Program-made: the position numbers and the translations under genes
The notes under the pieces: model-generated
Databases searched by the model: none
What the model saw: the letters and a program-made list of their open reading frames with translations, nothing else
Told to the model about the DNA's origin: nothing
NCBI GenBank assembly: GCA_027364575.1
Contig: DAHXPC010000003.1
Span: forward strand, 107,104 to 171,103
Reading direction: 5' to 3'
DNA length: 64,000 nucleotides
Source of the DNA: a bacterium
GTDB lineage: Bacteria > Pseudomonadota > Gammaproteobacteria > UBA6186 > Azoamicaceae
In this document: positions 1 to 8,157 of the stretch, piece by piece
Layout: each line of letters starts with the position of its first letter
Position numbering within the stretch: the stretch's first letter is position 1

Positions 1-143
1 TTAATCAAGCGCCTGAATTTTATAAATTTTATAGAAGTTTAGAAGCGTATAAAAATGTATTTCAAAATAAACAAGATGTTATGGTGTTAAAACCAGACAG
101 TGATTTTTTCAAATATTTTAGAAACAGTGGAATGAAAGAGTAA
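1..143 (+). CDS. hflC: HflC protease modulator, C-terminal fragment
   Basis: The window opens inside a reading frame (codons from base 3) that ends at TAA 141-143. The visible 46 residues match the HflC C-terminus: EFYKFYRSLEAYKNVF, then a D-V-x-V-L segment and the PDSDFFKYF motif. HflC is a membrane SPFH-family protein that with HflK regulates the FtsH protease. In many gammaproteobacteria hflK-hflC precede purA and rnr, and rnr follows here; purA is absent between them. The start lies outside the window. Confidence 0.8.
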   Translation, partial: NQAPEFYKFYRSLEAYKNVFQNKQDVMVLKPDSDFFKYFRNSGMKE

Positions 144-164
144 GCAGGCTTAAGCGATAAAGAG

Positions 165-248
165 TGCCGAGGAGAGGACTTGAACCTCCACAGAGTTTCC
201 TCCACAAGCACCTGAAGCTTGCGTGTCTACCAATTTCACCACCTCGGC
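165..248 (-). tRNA. tRNA-Leu (anticodon CAG)
   Basis: Read on the minus strand, the acceptor arm GCCGAGG (242-248) pairs with CCTCGGC (166-172), followed by discriminator A. A 5-bp anticodon stem CAAGC/GCTTG encloses the loop TTCAGGT, giving anticodon CAG. A long variable arm and a TTCAAGTC T-loop are present, as expected for a class II leucine tRNA. CCA is not encoded. It lies between the hflC end and rnr in the opposite direction. Confidence 0.93.
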
Positions 249-306
249 GGATGTGATACAAAATCTACCGAGACTTTAACACATTGTCAATGGTACTATA
301 GGAATT

Positions 307-2595
307 ATGAGTAAGAAAACAAGCAAAAATGATCCGCATGCAGACCGAGAAGCGGCTAAATATGAACGCCCGATCCCGAGTCGAGAATTTATTGCGGACT
401 ACCTAAAACAACGCGCTAAACCTGCGACGTATTTGGAACTTTCTACGGAATTAGGCTTAGAGGATGAAGAGGCCCAAGAAGCCTTATATCGTCGTATCAA
501 GGCTATGATTCGAGACGAACAGTTAGAACGTTTAAGAGGCGGATATTTTTGGCCGGCGGGTGGCAGGATCTTAATCGAAGGTACTGTCATGAGTGAACGC
601 GGTAAAATAGCCAAGACTTGGGTAGTCCCTAAAGATGGCAGCAGTCGGATTTTATTGAACATAGACGATGCGCGGGCGGTTTATAACGGGAATCGGGTGA
701 TTATTTCGGTCATTGATATTCCGGAAGAAGCACCTCGTATGGGTCGGCTGATAGAGATCCTTGAACAACAACGTGTGATATTTACCGGGCGCTTTGTACA
801 AGAAGGCGGGTTTTGTTATGTGATCCCGCATGGGAAAGAGGTGGTGCAAAACATTTTAATTCCAACCGGCAAAGAAAATGGCGCATTAGATGCACATATT
901 GTGGTTGTGGAACTGATCAGTCAGCCTTTGCGTTGGGCAGAGCCGATTGGTCAAGTGATAGAAGTGCTGGGTTCGGAAAATACGCCAGGAATAGAAATAC
1001 AAGCCGCGTCTCATGCCTATGGTCTGCCCCATGTTTGGCCTGAAAGCGTTTTAGAAGAGATCAGTTTTTTACGGGAAGAAATTCCGTTAGAAGCAAAGTC
1101 TAATCGTTTGGATATACGCAATCTTCCTTTGGTGACTATTGATGGCGAAGATGCGAAAGATTTTGATGATGCCGTTTTTTGCAAAGAAAATAAAAACGGT
1201 AGTTTTACATTATATGTGGCGATTGCCGATGTCAGTCATTATGTAAAACCGAACACTGCATTAGATAAAGAAGCGCAAGAACGTGGGAATTCTGTGTACT
1301 TTCCAGGCAAAGTCATTCCCATGTTACCCGAAGTGTTATCGAATGGTTTGTGCTCTTTAAATCCAGAAGTCGAAAGGCTTTGCATGGTCTGTATTATGAC
1401 GATCAGTGCTTTAGGAGTAATCACGCGCTATGAATTTCATGAAGGGCTGATGAAATCTCACGCACGCCTAACCTATACCAAAGTTGCCGCTTTGCTTGTG
1501 GCAGATGCGAATGAAAAATTAAAGGAACAATATAACGAGATTTTACCGCATCTACAGGCCTTATTTAGGCTCTATCATGTTTTAAAACAAGAAAGAGAAC
1601 AGCGGGGCGCGATTGAATTTGAAACCATCGAAACGCGGATTATTTTTGATGAGGCTGGGAAAATTAATCGTATAGAGCCTGTACAACGCAATGATGCGCA
1701 TCGGCTGATTGAGGAATGTATGCTGTGTGCCAATGTGGCAAGCGCACGGTTTTTGAAAAAACACAAAATGCCTGCCCTCTATCGAAACCATGAGGGCCCT
1801 CCACAAGAAAAGCTTGCTGATCTGAAAACATTTTTAAATGAATTGGGTCTCCCTTTAGGGGGTGGAAAAGAGCCGAAGCCTTTGGATTATGCAACACTGT
1901 TAAGCTCGGTACAAAATCGACCGGATGCCAATATTATCCAGACTATATTGTTACGTTCTTTAAGTCAGGCGGTATATTCCAAAGATAATCTTGGACATTT
2001 TGGCTTAGCGTATCCTGCCTATTGTCATTTTACGTCTCCGATTCGTCGTTATCCCGATTTATGGGTTCATCGACAAATTCGCGCTGTATTAAGGGGCGAG
2101 TGGACGGAAGAAAGAATCGCAGCTGCTAAATCGGAAGAATTTCAAGCTGCACTTGACTCTCTAGGGGAACGCACCTCTATGACAGAACGTCGAGCGGATG
2201 ACGCGACACGGGATGTTGTACGTTGGCTAAAATGTGAGTATGTGAAAAAACATATTGGCGAAGATCGCGAAGGGATTATTTCAGGGGTTACCCGCTTTGG
2301 TTTTTTTGTCGAATTAAAAGATATCTATATTGACGGTCTGGTGCATGTCACAAGCCTTCGGAATGATTATTATTATTTTGATAACGTCCATCATCGTTTG
2401 GTGGGGGAACGTTCAGGGATCGAATATAAATTAGGCGATAGTGTGAAGGTTCGCGTGAGTAAAGTGGATATCGATGATCGGAAAATTGATTTTGAATTAA
2501 TCGGTTCTGATAAGCCCGCAGGTGAGAAAAATGAAAAAAGAAAAGCAAAACCTGCTAAAAAACCTTCTAAAAATAAACGTAAACGTAAAACATAG
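307..2595 (+). CDS. rnr: Ribonuclease R
   Basis: A 3'-5' exoribonuclease that degrades structured RNA and acts in RNA quality control. The 762 residues show the RNase II/R layout: an N-terminal winged-helix region (about 20-90), cold-shock-like OB folds, the RNB catalytic domain with the acidic motif DGEDAKDFDDAV (about 278-289), an S1 domain near residues 655-735, and a Lys/Arg-rich tail (KRKAKPAKKPSKNKRKRKT) typical of RNase R rather than RNase II. Length is normal. rlmB starts 9 bases after the stop, so the two are probably co-transcribed, as in other gammaproteobacteria. Confidence 0.97.
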   Translation: MSKKTSKNDPHADREAAKYERPIPSREFIADYLKQRAKPATYLELSTELGLEDEEAQEALYRRIKAMIRDEQLERLRGGYFWPAGGRILIEGTVMSERGKIAKTWVVPKDGSSRILLNIDDARAVYNGNRVIISVIDIPEEAPRMGRLIEILEQQRVIFTGRFVQEGGFCYVIPHGKEVVQNILIPTGKENGALDAHIVVVELISQPLRWAEPIGQVIEVLGSENTPGIEIQAASHAYGLPHVWPESVLEEISFLREEIPLEAKSNRLDIRNLPLVTIDGEDAKDFDDAVFCKENKNGSFTLYVAIADVSHYVKPNTALDKEAQERGNSVYFPGKVIPMLPEVLSNGLCSLNPEVERLCMVCIMTISALGVITRYEFHEGLMKSHARLTYTKVAALLVADANEKLKEQYNEILPHLQALFRLYHVLKQEREQRGAIEFETIETRIIFDEAGKINRIEPVQRNDAHRLIEECMLCANVASARFLKKHKMPALYRNHEGPPQEKLADLKTFLNELGLPLGGGKEPKPLDYATLLSSVQNRPDANIIQTILLRSLSQAVYSKDNLGHFGLAYPAYCHFTSPIRRYPDLWVHRQIRAVLRGEWTEERIAAAKSEEFQAALDSLGERTSMTERRADDATRDVVRWLKCEYVKKHIGEDREGIISGVTRFGFFVELKDIYIDGLVHVTSLRNDYYYFDNVHHRLVGERSGIEYKLGDSVKVRVSKVDIDDRKIDFELIGSDKPAGEKNEKRKAKPAKKPSKNKRKRKT

Positions 2596-2604
2596 AGTAC
2601 AGCG

Positions 2605-3351
2605 ATGAGAGATGATCTAGTTTATGGAATTCATGTTGTTCAGCAGATATTAGCTGCAAAGCCTGATCACATTTTGGAGCTTTTCATCGTTGAAAATCGT
2701 GAAGATAAGCGGGTACTCGATATCTCCGCCCTGGCTAGCCAGCTTGGCGTGGTTGCACAACGGGTGCAAAAAAAACAATTGGATGTCTGGTTGCCAGACA
2801 TGAACCATCAAGGGGTAGCAGCAAAAATCCGATCGCAGCCACTGCTGACAGAAAATGATTTGCCCGAATTGCTCACAAATGGTACGACATCTCCTTTGTT
2901 TTTAGTGTTAGATGGCGTGCAAGATCCGCATAATTTGGGTGCTTGTTTGCGCACTGCCGATGCTGTGGGGGTAACCGCCGTGATTATTCCGAAAGATCGA
3001 TCCGCCTCCTTAACGCCTTTGGTTCGAAAAGTTGCCTCCGGTGCTGCAGAAACCGTTCCGGTCGTGACGGTGGTGAATATGGTCCGTACCTTAGAACAAT
3101 TAAAAAGCTTAGGCGTTTGGGTGATGGGCACCAGCCTGAATACGACTCAATCCTTATATCAAATTAATTTGCAAGGACCGATTGCCATTGTGTTAGGGGC
3201 GGAAGGGAAGGGTTTGCGTCGATTAACGGAAGAACATTGTGATGTATTAATGCATATTCCCATGCAGGGAATGGTGGAAAGCCTAAATGTTTCTGTTGCA
3301 ACCGGTGTGTGTTTGTATGAGGTATTGCGACAACGGCAGCAAGGAGCATAA
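2605..3351 (+). CDS. rlmB: 23S rRNA (guanosine-2'-O-)-methyltransferase RlmB
   Basis: A SPOUT-class methyltransferase that 2'-O-methylates G2251 of 23S rRNA in the family. The 248 residues contain a short N-terminal substrate-binding domain (YGIHVVQQIL) and the SpoU core: FLVLDGVQDPHNLGACLRTA (motif 1), VLGAEGKGL (motif 2) and the knot-forming MVESLNVSVATGV (motif 3). It follows rnr with a 9-base gap, the usual rnr-rlmB pairing. Confidence 0.96.
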   Translation: MRDDLVYGIHVVQQILAAKPDHILELFIVENREDKRVLDISALASQLGVVAQRVQKKQLDVWLPDMNHQGVAAKIRSQPLLTENDLPELLTNGTTSPLFLVLDGVQDPHNLGACLRTADAVGVTAVIIPKDRSASLTPLVRKVASGAAETVPVVTVVNMVRTLEQLKSLGVWVMGTSLNTTQSLYQINLQGPIAIVLGAEGKGLRRLTEEHCDVLMHIPMQGMVESLNVSVATGVCLYEVLRQRQQGA

Positions 3352-3413
3352 CTGGTAATTGTCTAAAATTAAGCTATAAGAAAGGGATGGTTACTGTAAA
3401 AGGATTTTCTGAG

Positions 3414-4640
3414 ATGGCTACGGTAAAAAAACTGATAAAGCAATTGGGTTTTACACTCATAGAAGTGATGATAGTCGTTGCGATTACCGGTATCACCGCA
3501 GCCATAGCCGTTCCTACCGCCAGAACCATGATGGCCAATAGTAGTTCTAAAAATCTTATGTCTCAGGTTTTATCGGCATTAAATGCCGCGAAAACCGCGG
3601 CGACAAACGAGAATAAAACAGTACAAGTCTGTGGATTACAATCAGATGGAGCTACCCCGAATACAAGCGCTAATAATTGGGAATTTGGTTTTCAGATTGC
3701 AAGTGCCACCAATACTATACAAGTGTTTAAACCGGCGAATGGATTAAATGTTAGCGTTAGTCCTAGCTCGTGTATCCCTTTTAAATCCAATGGTTTTTCA
3801 GATAGTGCCCATTCAATTACCATAGCGCCTACGGCAAGCACTCAACCTTATTGTATTACTGTGGCGAAAACAGGCTTAATTCAAGTGAGCCAAACGTCAA
3901 CGTGCGTAGCAGCTTCCCCCTCGAATATTGTATCGCCAACTTGCACCGGTGGCCAAACATGGAACGGTAGTGTTTGCACATGCCCTAGTGGTAGTAATTG
4001 GAATGGTAGTACTTGCATAACCTGCACCGGTGGCCAAACCTGGAATGGTAGCGCTTGCGCATGCCCTACTGGTGGTAATTGGAATGGTAGTGCTTGCATA
4101 ACCTGCACCGGTGGCCAAACCTGGAATGGTAGTATTTGCGCATGCCCTAGTGGTAGTAATTGGAATGGTAGTACTTGCATAACTTGCACCGGTGGCCAAA
4201 CATGGAATGGTAGCGCCTGCGCATGCCCTAGTGGTAGTAATTGGAATGGTAGTACTTGCGCAATAACCTGCACCGGTGGCAGAACATGGAATGGTAGCGC
4301 CTGCGTATGTCCTAGAGGGACTAATTGGAATGGTAGTACTTGCATAACCTGCAGCGGTGGCCAAACATGGAATGGTAGCGCCTGTGCATGTCCTAGAGGG
4401 ACTAATTGGAATGGTAGTACTTGCGTAATAACCTGCCCCGGTGGCCAAACATGGAATGGTAGCGCCTGTGCATGTCCTAGCGGTACTAATTGGAATGGTA
4501 GTACTTGTACCGCAATTTGTCGGGCGGGTTATGTATGGACTACTACTATGGGGTGCTGTACAAGCAGCACCCCCGTGTACGATACACCATGTTATTCGCC
4601 TGCTGCGGCGTCCAGGACACCTGCTCCAGCACCAAATTAA
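3414..4640 (+). CDS. Type IV pilin-like protein with cysteine-rich repeat tail
   Basis: The N-terminus is a class III (prepilin) signal: a short basic leader, then G-FTLIEVMIVVAITGITAAIAVP, with Glu at position 5 of the mature protein. Residues up to about 175 resemble a GspH/FimT minor pseudopilin domain. From base 3942 the protein becomes seven near-identical 27-28 residue repeats rich in Cys, Trp, Asn and Gly, then a Cys-rich Pro/Ala end. I chose ATG 3414 because AAAGGA lies 9 bases upstream; ATG 3387 would add nine residues but its purine run abuts the start. It stands alone, away from other pilus genes. A surface adhesin or pilus-tip role is inferred only. Confidence 0.75.
   Translation: MATVKKLIKQLGFTLIEVMIVVAITGITAAIAVPTARTMMANSSSKNLMSQVLSALNAAKTAATNENKTVQVCGLQSDGATPNTSANNWEFGFQIASATNTIQVFKPANGLNVSVSPSSCIPFKSNGFSDSAHSITIAPTASTQPYCITVAKTGLIQVSQTSTCVAASPSNIVSPTCTGGQTWNGSVCTCPSGSNWNGSTCITCTGGQTWNGSACACPTGGNWNGSACITCTGGQTWNGSICACPSGSNWNGSTCITCTGGQTWNGSACACPSGSNWNGSTCAITCTGGRTWNGSACVCPRGTNWNGSTCITCSGGQTWNGSACACPRGTNWNGSTCVITCPGGQTWNGSACACPSGTNWNGSTCTAICRAGYVWTTTMGCCTSSTPVYDTPCYSPAAASRTPAPAPN
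3942..4517 (+). repeat. Seven tandem 81/84-base repeats inside the pilin-like gene
   Basis: Seven units (four of 27 codons, three of 28) each encode CTGGQTWNGS-x-C-x-CP followed by SGSNWNGSTCIT or close variants (SGS, TGG, RGT). Each half unit carries its own WNGS-x-C, so the 27-residue unit is itself an internal duplication. Copies are nearly identical at DNA level, which makes copy-number change by slippage or recombination likely. Confidence 0.95.
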
Positions 4641-4719
4641 GAGATTGAGAAATAAAAGCTTGTTATGTATAAATATTTTAGTGTTAGTATAAAGGGAGTT
4701 TACCTAGAGGAGTGCATTT

Positions 4720-5307
4720 ATGAAGTTAGTTAAAAACATAGTTCTAGCGTCTTCAGTCATGGTAGTAACACTGGGTAATTTCCCAGCGTTTTCTGCCGAT
4801 ATACAATCCGTAACCACTGAGGTTAAATCCGCAGCTTCCGATACCAAGGTAGCGGTTGATGATTCCGTTATTACGACTAAGATCAAGGCAAAGATGGTGG
4901 CCGATAAAGCCACTTCAGCGCGCAATATTGGTGTGGAAACCAAAGCCGGTGTTGTTTTTCTTTCAGGGGATGTGGACACCGATAGCGAAGCACATGCTGC
5001 TATTGAAATTGCCGCTTCTACGGAAGGGGTTATCGATGTCGATGCATCTAAGCTGAGTGTGCAAATGAGTCATCATCCCATTGCCGATTCCATGATAACC
5101 GCCAAAGTTAAGGGGGCGTTCGTGAGAGAAAAACTGTTTGGAGATAACCCTATTTCAGTGACTGGCATTCACGCGGAAACCAAAGATGGTGTTGTTTACC
5201 TAACGGGCATTGCGGATAGCGCAGCACAATCGGAGAATGCAGAAAAATTAGCAAAATCAGTTAATGGCGTTAAGCGCGTAGAATCGACGGTAAAGATAAA
5301 ACCGTAA
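4720..5307 (+). CDS. Periplasmic BON-domain protein (OsmY-like)
   Basis: The 195 residues begin with a Sec signal peptide (MKLVKNIVLASSVMVVTLG, cleavage after AFSA). Two BON domains follow, about residues 47-112 (DSVITTKIKAKMVADK, GVVFLSGDVDTDSEAHAA) and 124-193 (DSMITAKVKGAFV, GVVYLTGIADSAAQSENA). BON proteins of the OsmY type are periplasmic, bind phospholipid and respond to envelope or osmotic stress. A GAGGAG ribosome site precedes ATG. It appears monocistronic, with its own terminator downstream. Confidence 0.88.
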   Translation: MKLVKNIVLASSVMVVTLGNFPAFSADIQSVTTEVKSAASDTKVAVDDSVITTKIKAKMVADKATSARNIGVETKAGVVFLSGDVDTDSEAHAAIEIAASTEGVIDVDASKLSVQMSHHPIADSMITAKVKGAFVREKLFGDNPISVTGIHAETKDGVVYLTGIADSAAQSENAEKLAKSVNGVKRVESTVKIKP

Positions 5308-5331
5308 ATTCTACAAGCACGGCCTGGCTAT

Positions 5332-5387
5332 ATCCATTCATGGCACCGGAGCGTTAGATCTCTGGTCTCATGAATGGATTTCTTTTT
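5332..5387 (+). terminator. Rho-independent terminator after the BON gene
   Basis: A perfect 11-base inverted repeat, ATCCATTCATG (5332-5342) and CATGAATGGAT (5369-5379), is followed by TTCTTTTT. The 26-base loop is long, but the stem and T-run are convincing. It separates the BON gene from glyA. Confidence 0.75.
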
Positions 5388-5486
5388 AAAACCCTCGCGA
5401 TTATAAAGCCTATCTAAATTAGCTATCCGAATGGACAACTATTAAGGTAGAATAGCCGATGACTTATCAGGGGCCAGGTGAAAGAG

Positions 5487-6740
5487 ATGTATACCCACGA
5501 CATGAAAATTGCCGATTATGATGAAGCGCTTTGGGCAGCAATTGTCGGTGAGCAACAACGGCAGGAAGATCATATCGAATTGATTGCCTCTGAAAATTAT
5601 GTAACGCCCCGAGTATTAGAGGCCCAGGGATCGGTTCTGACCAATAAATATGCCGAAGGCTATCCTAACAAACGCTATTACGGTGGCTGTGAATACGTAG
5701 ATATTGCTGAAGAGCTTGCCATTGAACGTGCTAAAACCTTATTTGGCGCAGCCTATGCCAATGTACAACCCCATTCTGGCTCTCAAGCGAATGCGGCGGT
5801 GTATATGGCGTTAATCAAACCCGGCGACACCATATTAGGAATGAGTCTGGCACATGGCGGACATCTAACCCACGGTTCGTCGGTGAATTTTTCGGGCAAA
5901 CTGTATCATGCGGTGCAGTATGGAACCGATGCGAAGACGGGTGAAATCGATTACAAAGAAGTCGAAAGTCTCGCAAAAGCCCATCGCCCTAAAATGATTA
6001 TTGCAGGCTTTTCTGCGTATTCCCGTATTGTCGATTGGCAACGGTTTAGAGATATCGCAGATGCAGTAGGCGCCTATTTGGTCGCCGATATGGCACATGT
6101 TGCAGGCCTTGTTGCGACTGGCCTTTATCCTTCTCCTGTTTTAATTGCCGATGTAACAACATCAACCACGCATAAAACATTACGGGGGCCAAGGGGTGGG
6201 TTAATTTTGGCAAGGCATAATCCCGATATTGAAAAAAAATTAAATTCGGTTATTTTTCCAGGGACTCAAGGCGGCCCTTTAATGCATGTGATTGCTGCAA
6301 AGGCGGTAGCATTTAAAGAAGCATTAGCACCTGAATTTAAGCTTTATCAACAGCAGACGATTGTTAATGCACGGCTGTTTGCAAAAGAAATAATGAATTG
6401 CGGATATCATGTGGTATCTAATGGTACGGATAATCACCTGTTTTTGGTCGATCTGGTGAATAAAAATATGACCGGGAAAGATGCAGAAGATGTTTTAGGA
6501 CGTGCGCATATTACCGTCAATAAAAATACTGTGCCAAACGATCCCTGTTCGCCTTTTGTCACCAGTGGCATTCGAATAGGCACCCCGGCGATAACAACGC
6601 GCGGGTTCAAAGAAACAGAAGTTAAAATGCTGGCAGCATGGCTATGTGCCATATTAGATAATATATCTGATGAAACGATGGTTGCAAAAGTGAGATCCGA
6701 GGTGTTAACACTCTGCCAACGATTCCCGGTGTATCAATAA
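5487..6740 (+). CDS. glyA: Serine hydroxymethyltransferase
   Basis: A PLP-dependent enzyme that interconverts serine and glycine while charging tetrahydrofolate with one-carbon units. Family landmarks: [37 protein letters not shown], the PLP-lysine segment [15 protein letters not shown] and [15 protein letters not shown] take ATG 5487, which has AGGTGAAAG just upstream; an in-frame GTG at 5478 would add three residues. The stop overlaps the nrdR start by one base (TAATG), and glyA-nrdR-nusB look like one operon. Confidence 0.96.
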   Translation: MYTHDMKIADYDEALWAAIVGEQQRQEDHIELIASENYVTPRVLEAQGSVLTNKYAEGYPNKRYYGGCEYVDIAEELAIERAKTLFGAAYANVQPHSGSQANAAVYMALIKPGDTILGMSLAHGGHLTHGSSVNFSGKLYHAVQYGTDAKTGEIDYKEVESLAKAHRPKMIIAGFSAYSRIVDWQRFRDIADAVGAYLVADMAHVAGLVATGLYPSPVLIADVTTSTTHKTLRGPRGGLILARHNPDIEKKLNSVIFPGTQGGPLMHVIAAKAVAFKEALAPEFKLYQQQTIVNARLFAKEIMNCGYHVVSNGTDNHLFLVDLVNKNMTGKDAEDVLGRAHITVNKNTVPNDPCSPFVTSGIRIGTPAITTRGFKETEVKMLAAWLCAILDNISDETMVAKVRSEVLTLCQRFPVYQ

Positions 6741-7210
6741 TGCAGTGCCCATTTTGTAAAGCCGATGATACCAAAGTGATTGACTCTCGTTTAGTCGGAG
6801 AGGGCGAGCAAGTCAGGCGTCGTCGCGAATGCATTAGCTGTGAAGAGCGTTTTACCACCTATGAAACCATTGAGCTTTCTTTACCTCGATTAATAAAACG
6901 AGATGGAAGTTGCGTTCAATTTAGAGAAGAAAAATTACGTTCGGGCCTTTTACGTGCTTTAGAAAAAAGAGCGATTCGCGCAGAACAAGTCGATGTAGCC
7001 GTGAATCATATCTTAAGTCGTTTACGGGCATCCGGCGAACGTGAAATTGAAACAGCGGTTCTAGGCGAATGGGTAATGGCAGAACTCAAAGCGTTAGATG
7101 AAATTGCTTACATTCGATTTGCATCAGTGTACCGGCGTTTTCAAGACATTAATGAGTTTCAAGACGAAATTGTACGTTTAAAAAAATCAAGTGAAAGCAA
7201 TTATGAATAA
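6740..7210 (+). CDS. nrdR: Transcriptional repressor NrdR
   Basis: An ATP/dATP-sensing repressor of ribonucleotide reductase genes. The N-terminus is the zinc ribbon ([15 protein letters not shown], then [17 protein letters not shown], with four cysteines in two CxxC pairs); the rest is an ATP-cone ([21 protein letters not shown]). 156 residues is normal. It is translationally coupled to glyA by a one-base overlap and overlaps the start of nusB, the arrangement common in gammaproteobacteria. Confidence 0.96.
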   Translation: MQCPFCKADDTKVIDSRLVGEGEQVRRRRECISCEERFTTYETIELSLPRLIKRDGSCVQFREEKLRSGLLRALEKRAIRAEQVDVAVNHILSRLRASGEREIETAVLGEWVMAELKALDEIAYIRFASVYRRFQDINEFQDEIVRLKKSSESNYE

Positions 7211-7634
7211 ACCATCTCCATTTTCCGGACGAAGGAAAGCCCGTCGTTATGCTTTACAGGCATTATATGGATGGATGTTATCCGATAACCCTTTACATGA
7301 TGTGGAAACCTATATTTTATTAGAACATGCAGAAGATAATTTTGATCAAGAATATTTTAAAATTTTGTTGCATCAAATTCCTACGCAGGTAGAAAGTATA
7401 GAAGTAATTATGCTGCCATTTTTAACGCGTAAACTAGAAGATCTAGGCCCTATTGAATTAACCATTTTGAGAATTTCTATTTTTGAATTAAAAGAACGCT
7501 TAGATATTCCTTATCGAGTAATTATTAATGAAGGTTTAGAATTAGCCAAAACTTTTGGATCACCGGATAGCCATAAATTTATTAATGGCGTGTTAGATAA
7601 AGTTGCAAGAGTCATTAGAACGAGTGAATTATAA
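7203..7634 (+). CDS. nusB: Transcription antitermination factor NusB
   Basis: An all-helical protein that with NusE binds boxA RNA in rRNA antitermination. Recognisable segments are [17 protein letters not shown] at the N-terminus, [11 protein letters not shown] in the middle and [18 protein letters not shown] plus [12 protein letters not shown] at the end. The annotated ATG (7203) overlaps nrdR by 8 bases; a GTG at 7191 could add four residues. It is the last gene of the glyA-nrdR-nusB operon. Confidence 0.95.
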   Translation: MNKPSPFSGRRKARRYALQALYGWMLSDNPLHDVETYILLEHAEDNFDQEYFKILLHQIPTQVESIEVIMLPFLTRKLEDLGPIELTILRISIFELKERLDIPYRVIINEGLELAKTFGSPDSHKFINGVLDKVARVIRTSEL

Positions 7635-7675
7635 AAATCGTTCACTCAAATTTTCTGACTGAATGATTTAAAAAA
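7634..7675. terminator. Candidate bidirectional terminator between converging genes
   Basis: AAATCGTTCA (7635-7644) can pair with TGAATGATTT (7660-7669) through one G-U pair. A-runs lie on the left and an A-rich stretch on the right, giving a T-run on either transcript. It sits between nusB and the converging methyltransferase-like gene. Confidence 0.5.
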
Positions 7676-8152
7676 TTAAGGCTTATTAGCGATCAACACA
7701 ATTGAAGTTTCTTCTTGCTTAGCAATTTCGATAATAAAGCCTTTACTTTTTGCAATATTGATCAATGTCTTAGGCGTTAAAAAATGGTAAAAATTCCGGA
7801 TCCTTCTTCTAAAATCCTCTGAGAATAAACCCATCTCAAAACATTCTCCTGGATATTTTACACCCGCACTCCATTCTCCATAGCCGGAACCAATATCTGC
7901 TACGGTACTTTTAGGATGGTTTGTAATAAAATTAAGAAATATTTTTTCAGTCGGTGTAAAAACACCCCTTAGATGAATTACACCAAAGCCATAAGGATTT
8001 AACATGTTTGCATTTTTATTAAGGTTCGGTTGGGAGTAAGCTAAAGTAGGGAAGAGGATAACAATTAATTTTAACAAAAGGATAATTTTGCCTGTTTTTT
8101 TAGTGGCATAGACCCACACATTTTTTCCTTTGCGTTGAAGGGTAAGTAACAT
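7676..8152 (-). pseudogene. Shortened SAM-methyltransferase-like protein
   Basis: From ATG 8152 the product is 158 residues: a basic start, a hydrophobic segment (GKIILLLKLIVILFPTLAYS), then NPYGFGVIHLRGVFTPTEKIFL and VADIGSGYGEWS, a motif-I SAM-binding loop. Beyond it the usual Rossmann strands (motifs II-IV) are missing, and the chain passes directly to a C-terminal-like segment (RRRIRNFYHFLTPKTLINIAKSKGF). This looks like an in-frame internal deletion of a class I methyltransferase. An upstream start at 8215 would overlap the ABC gene and add an unlikely extension. It begins six bases after the ABC exporter stop. Function is probably lost; substrate unknown. Confidence 0.55.
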
Positions 8153-8157
8153 TATGT

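Noticed and set aside
3881..4448. Two long minus-strand open frames opposite the pilin-like repeats
   Set aside because: Their repetitive sequences are antisense readings of the 81/84-base repeats, and no ribosome site or family supports them.
3942..4517. Regularly spaced repeats that might be a CRISPR array
   Set aside because: Units are 81 or 84 bases with no unique spacers and keep an open reading frame; they encode protein repeats.
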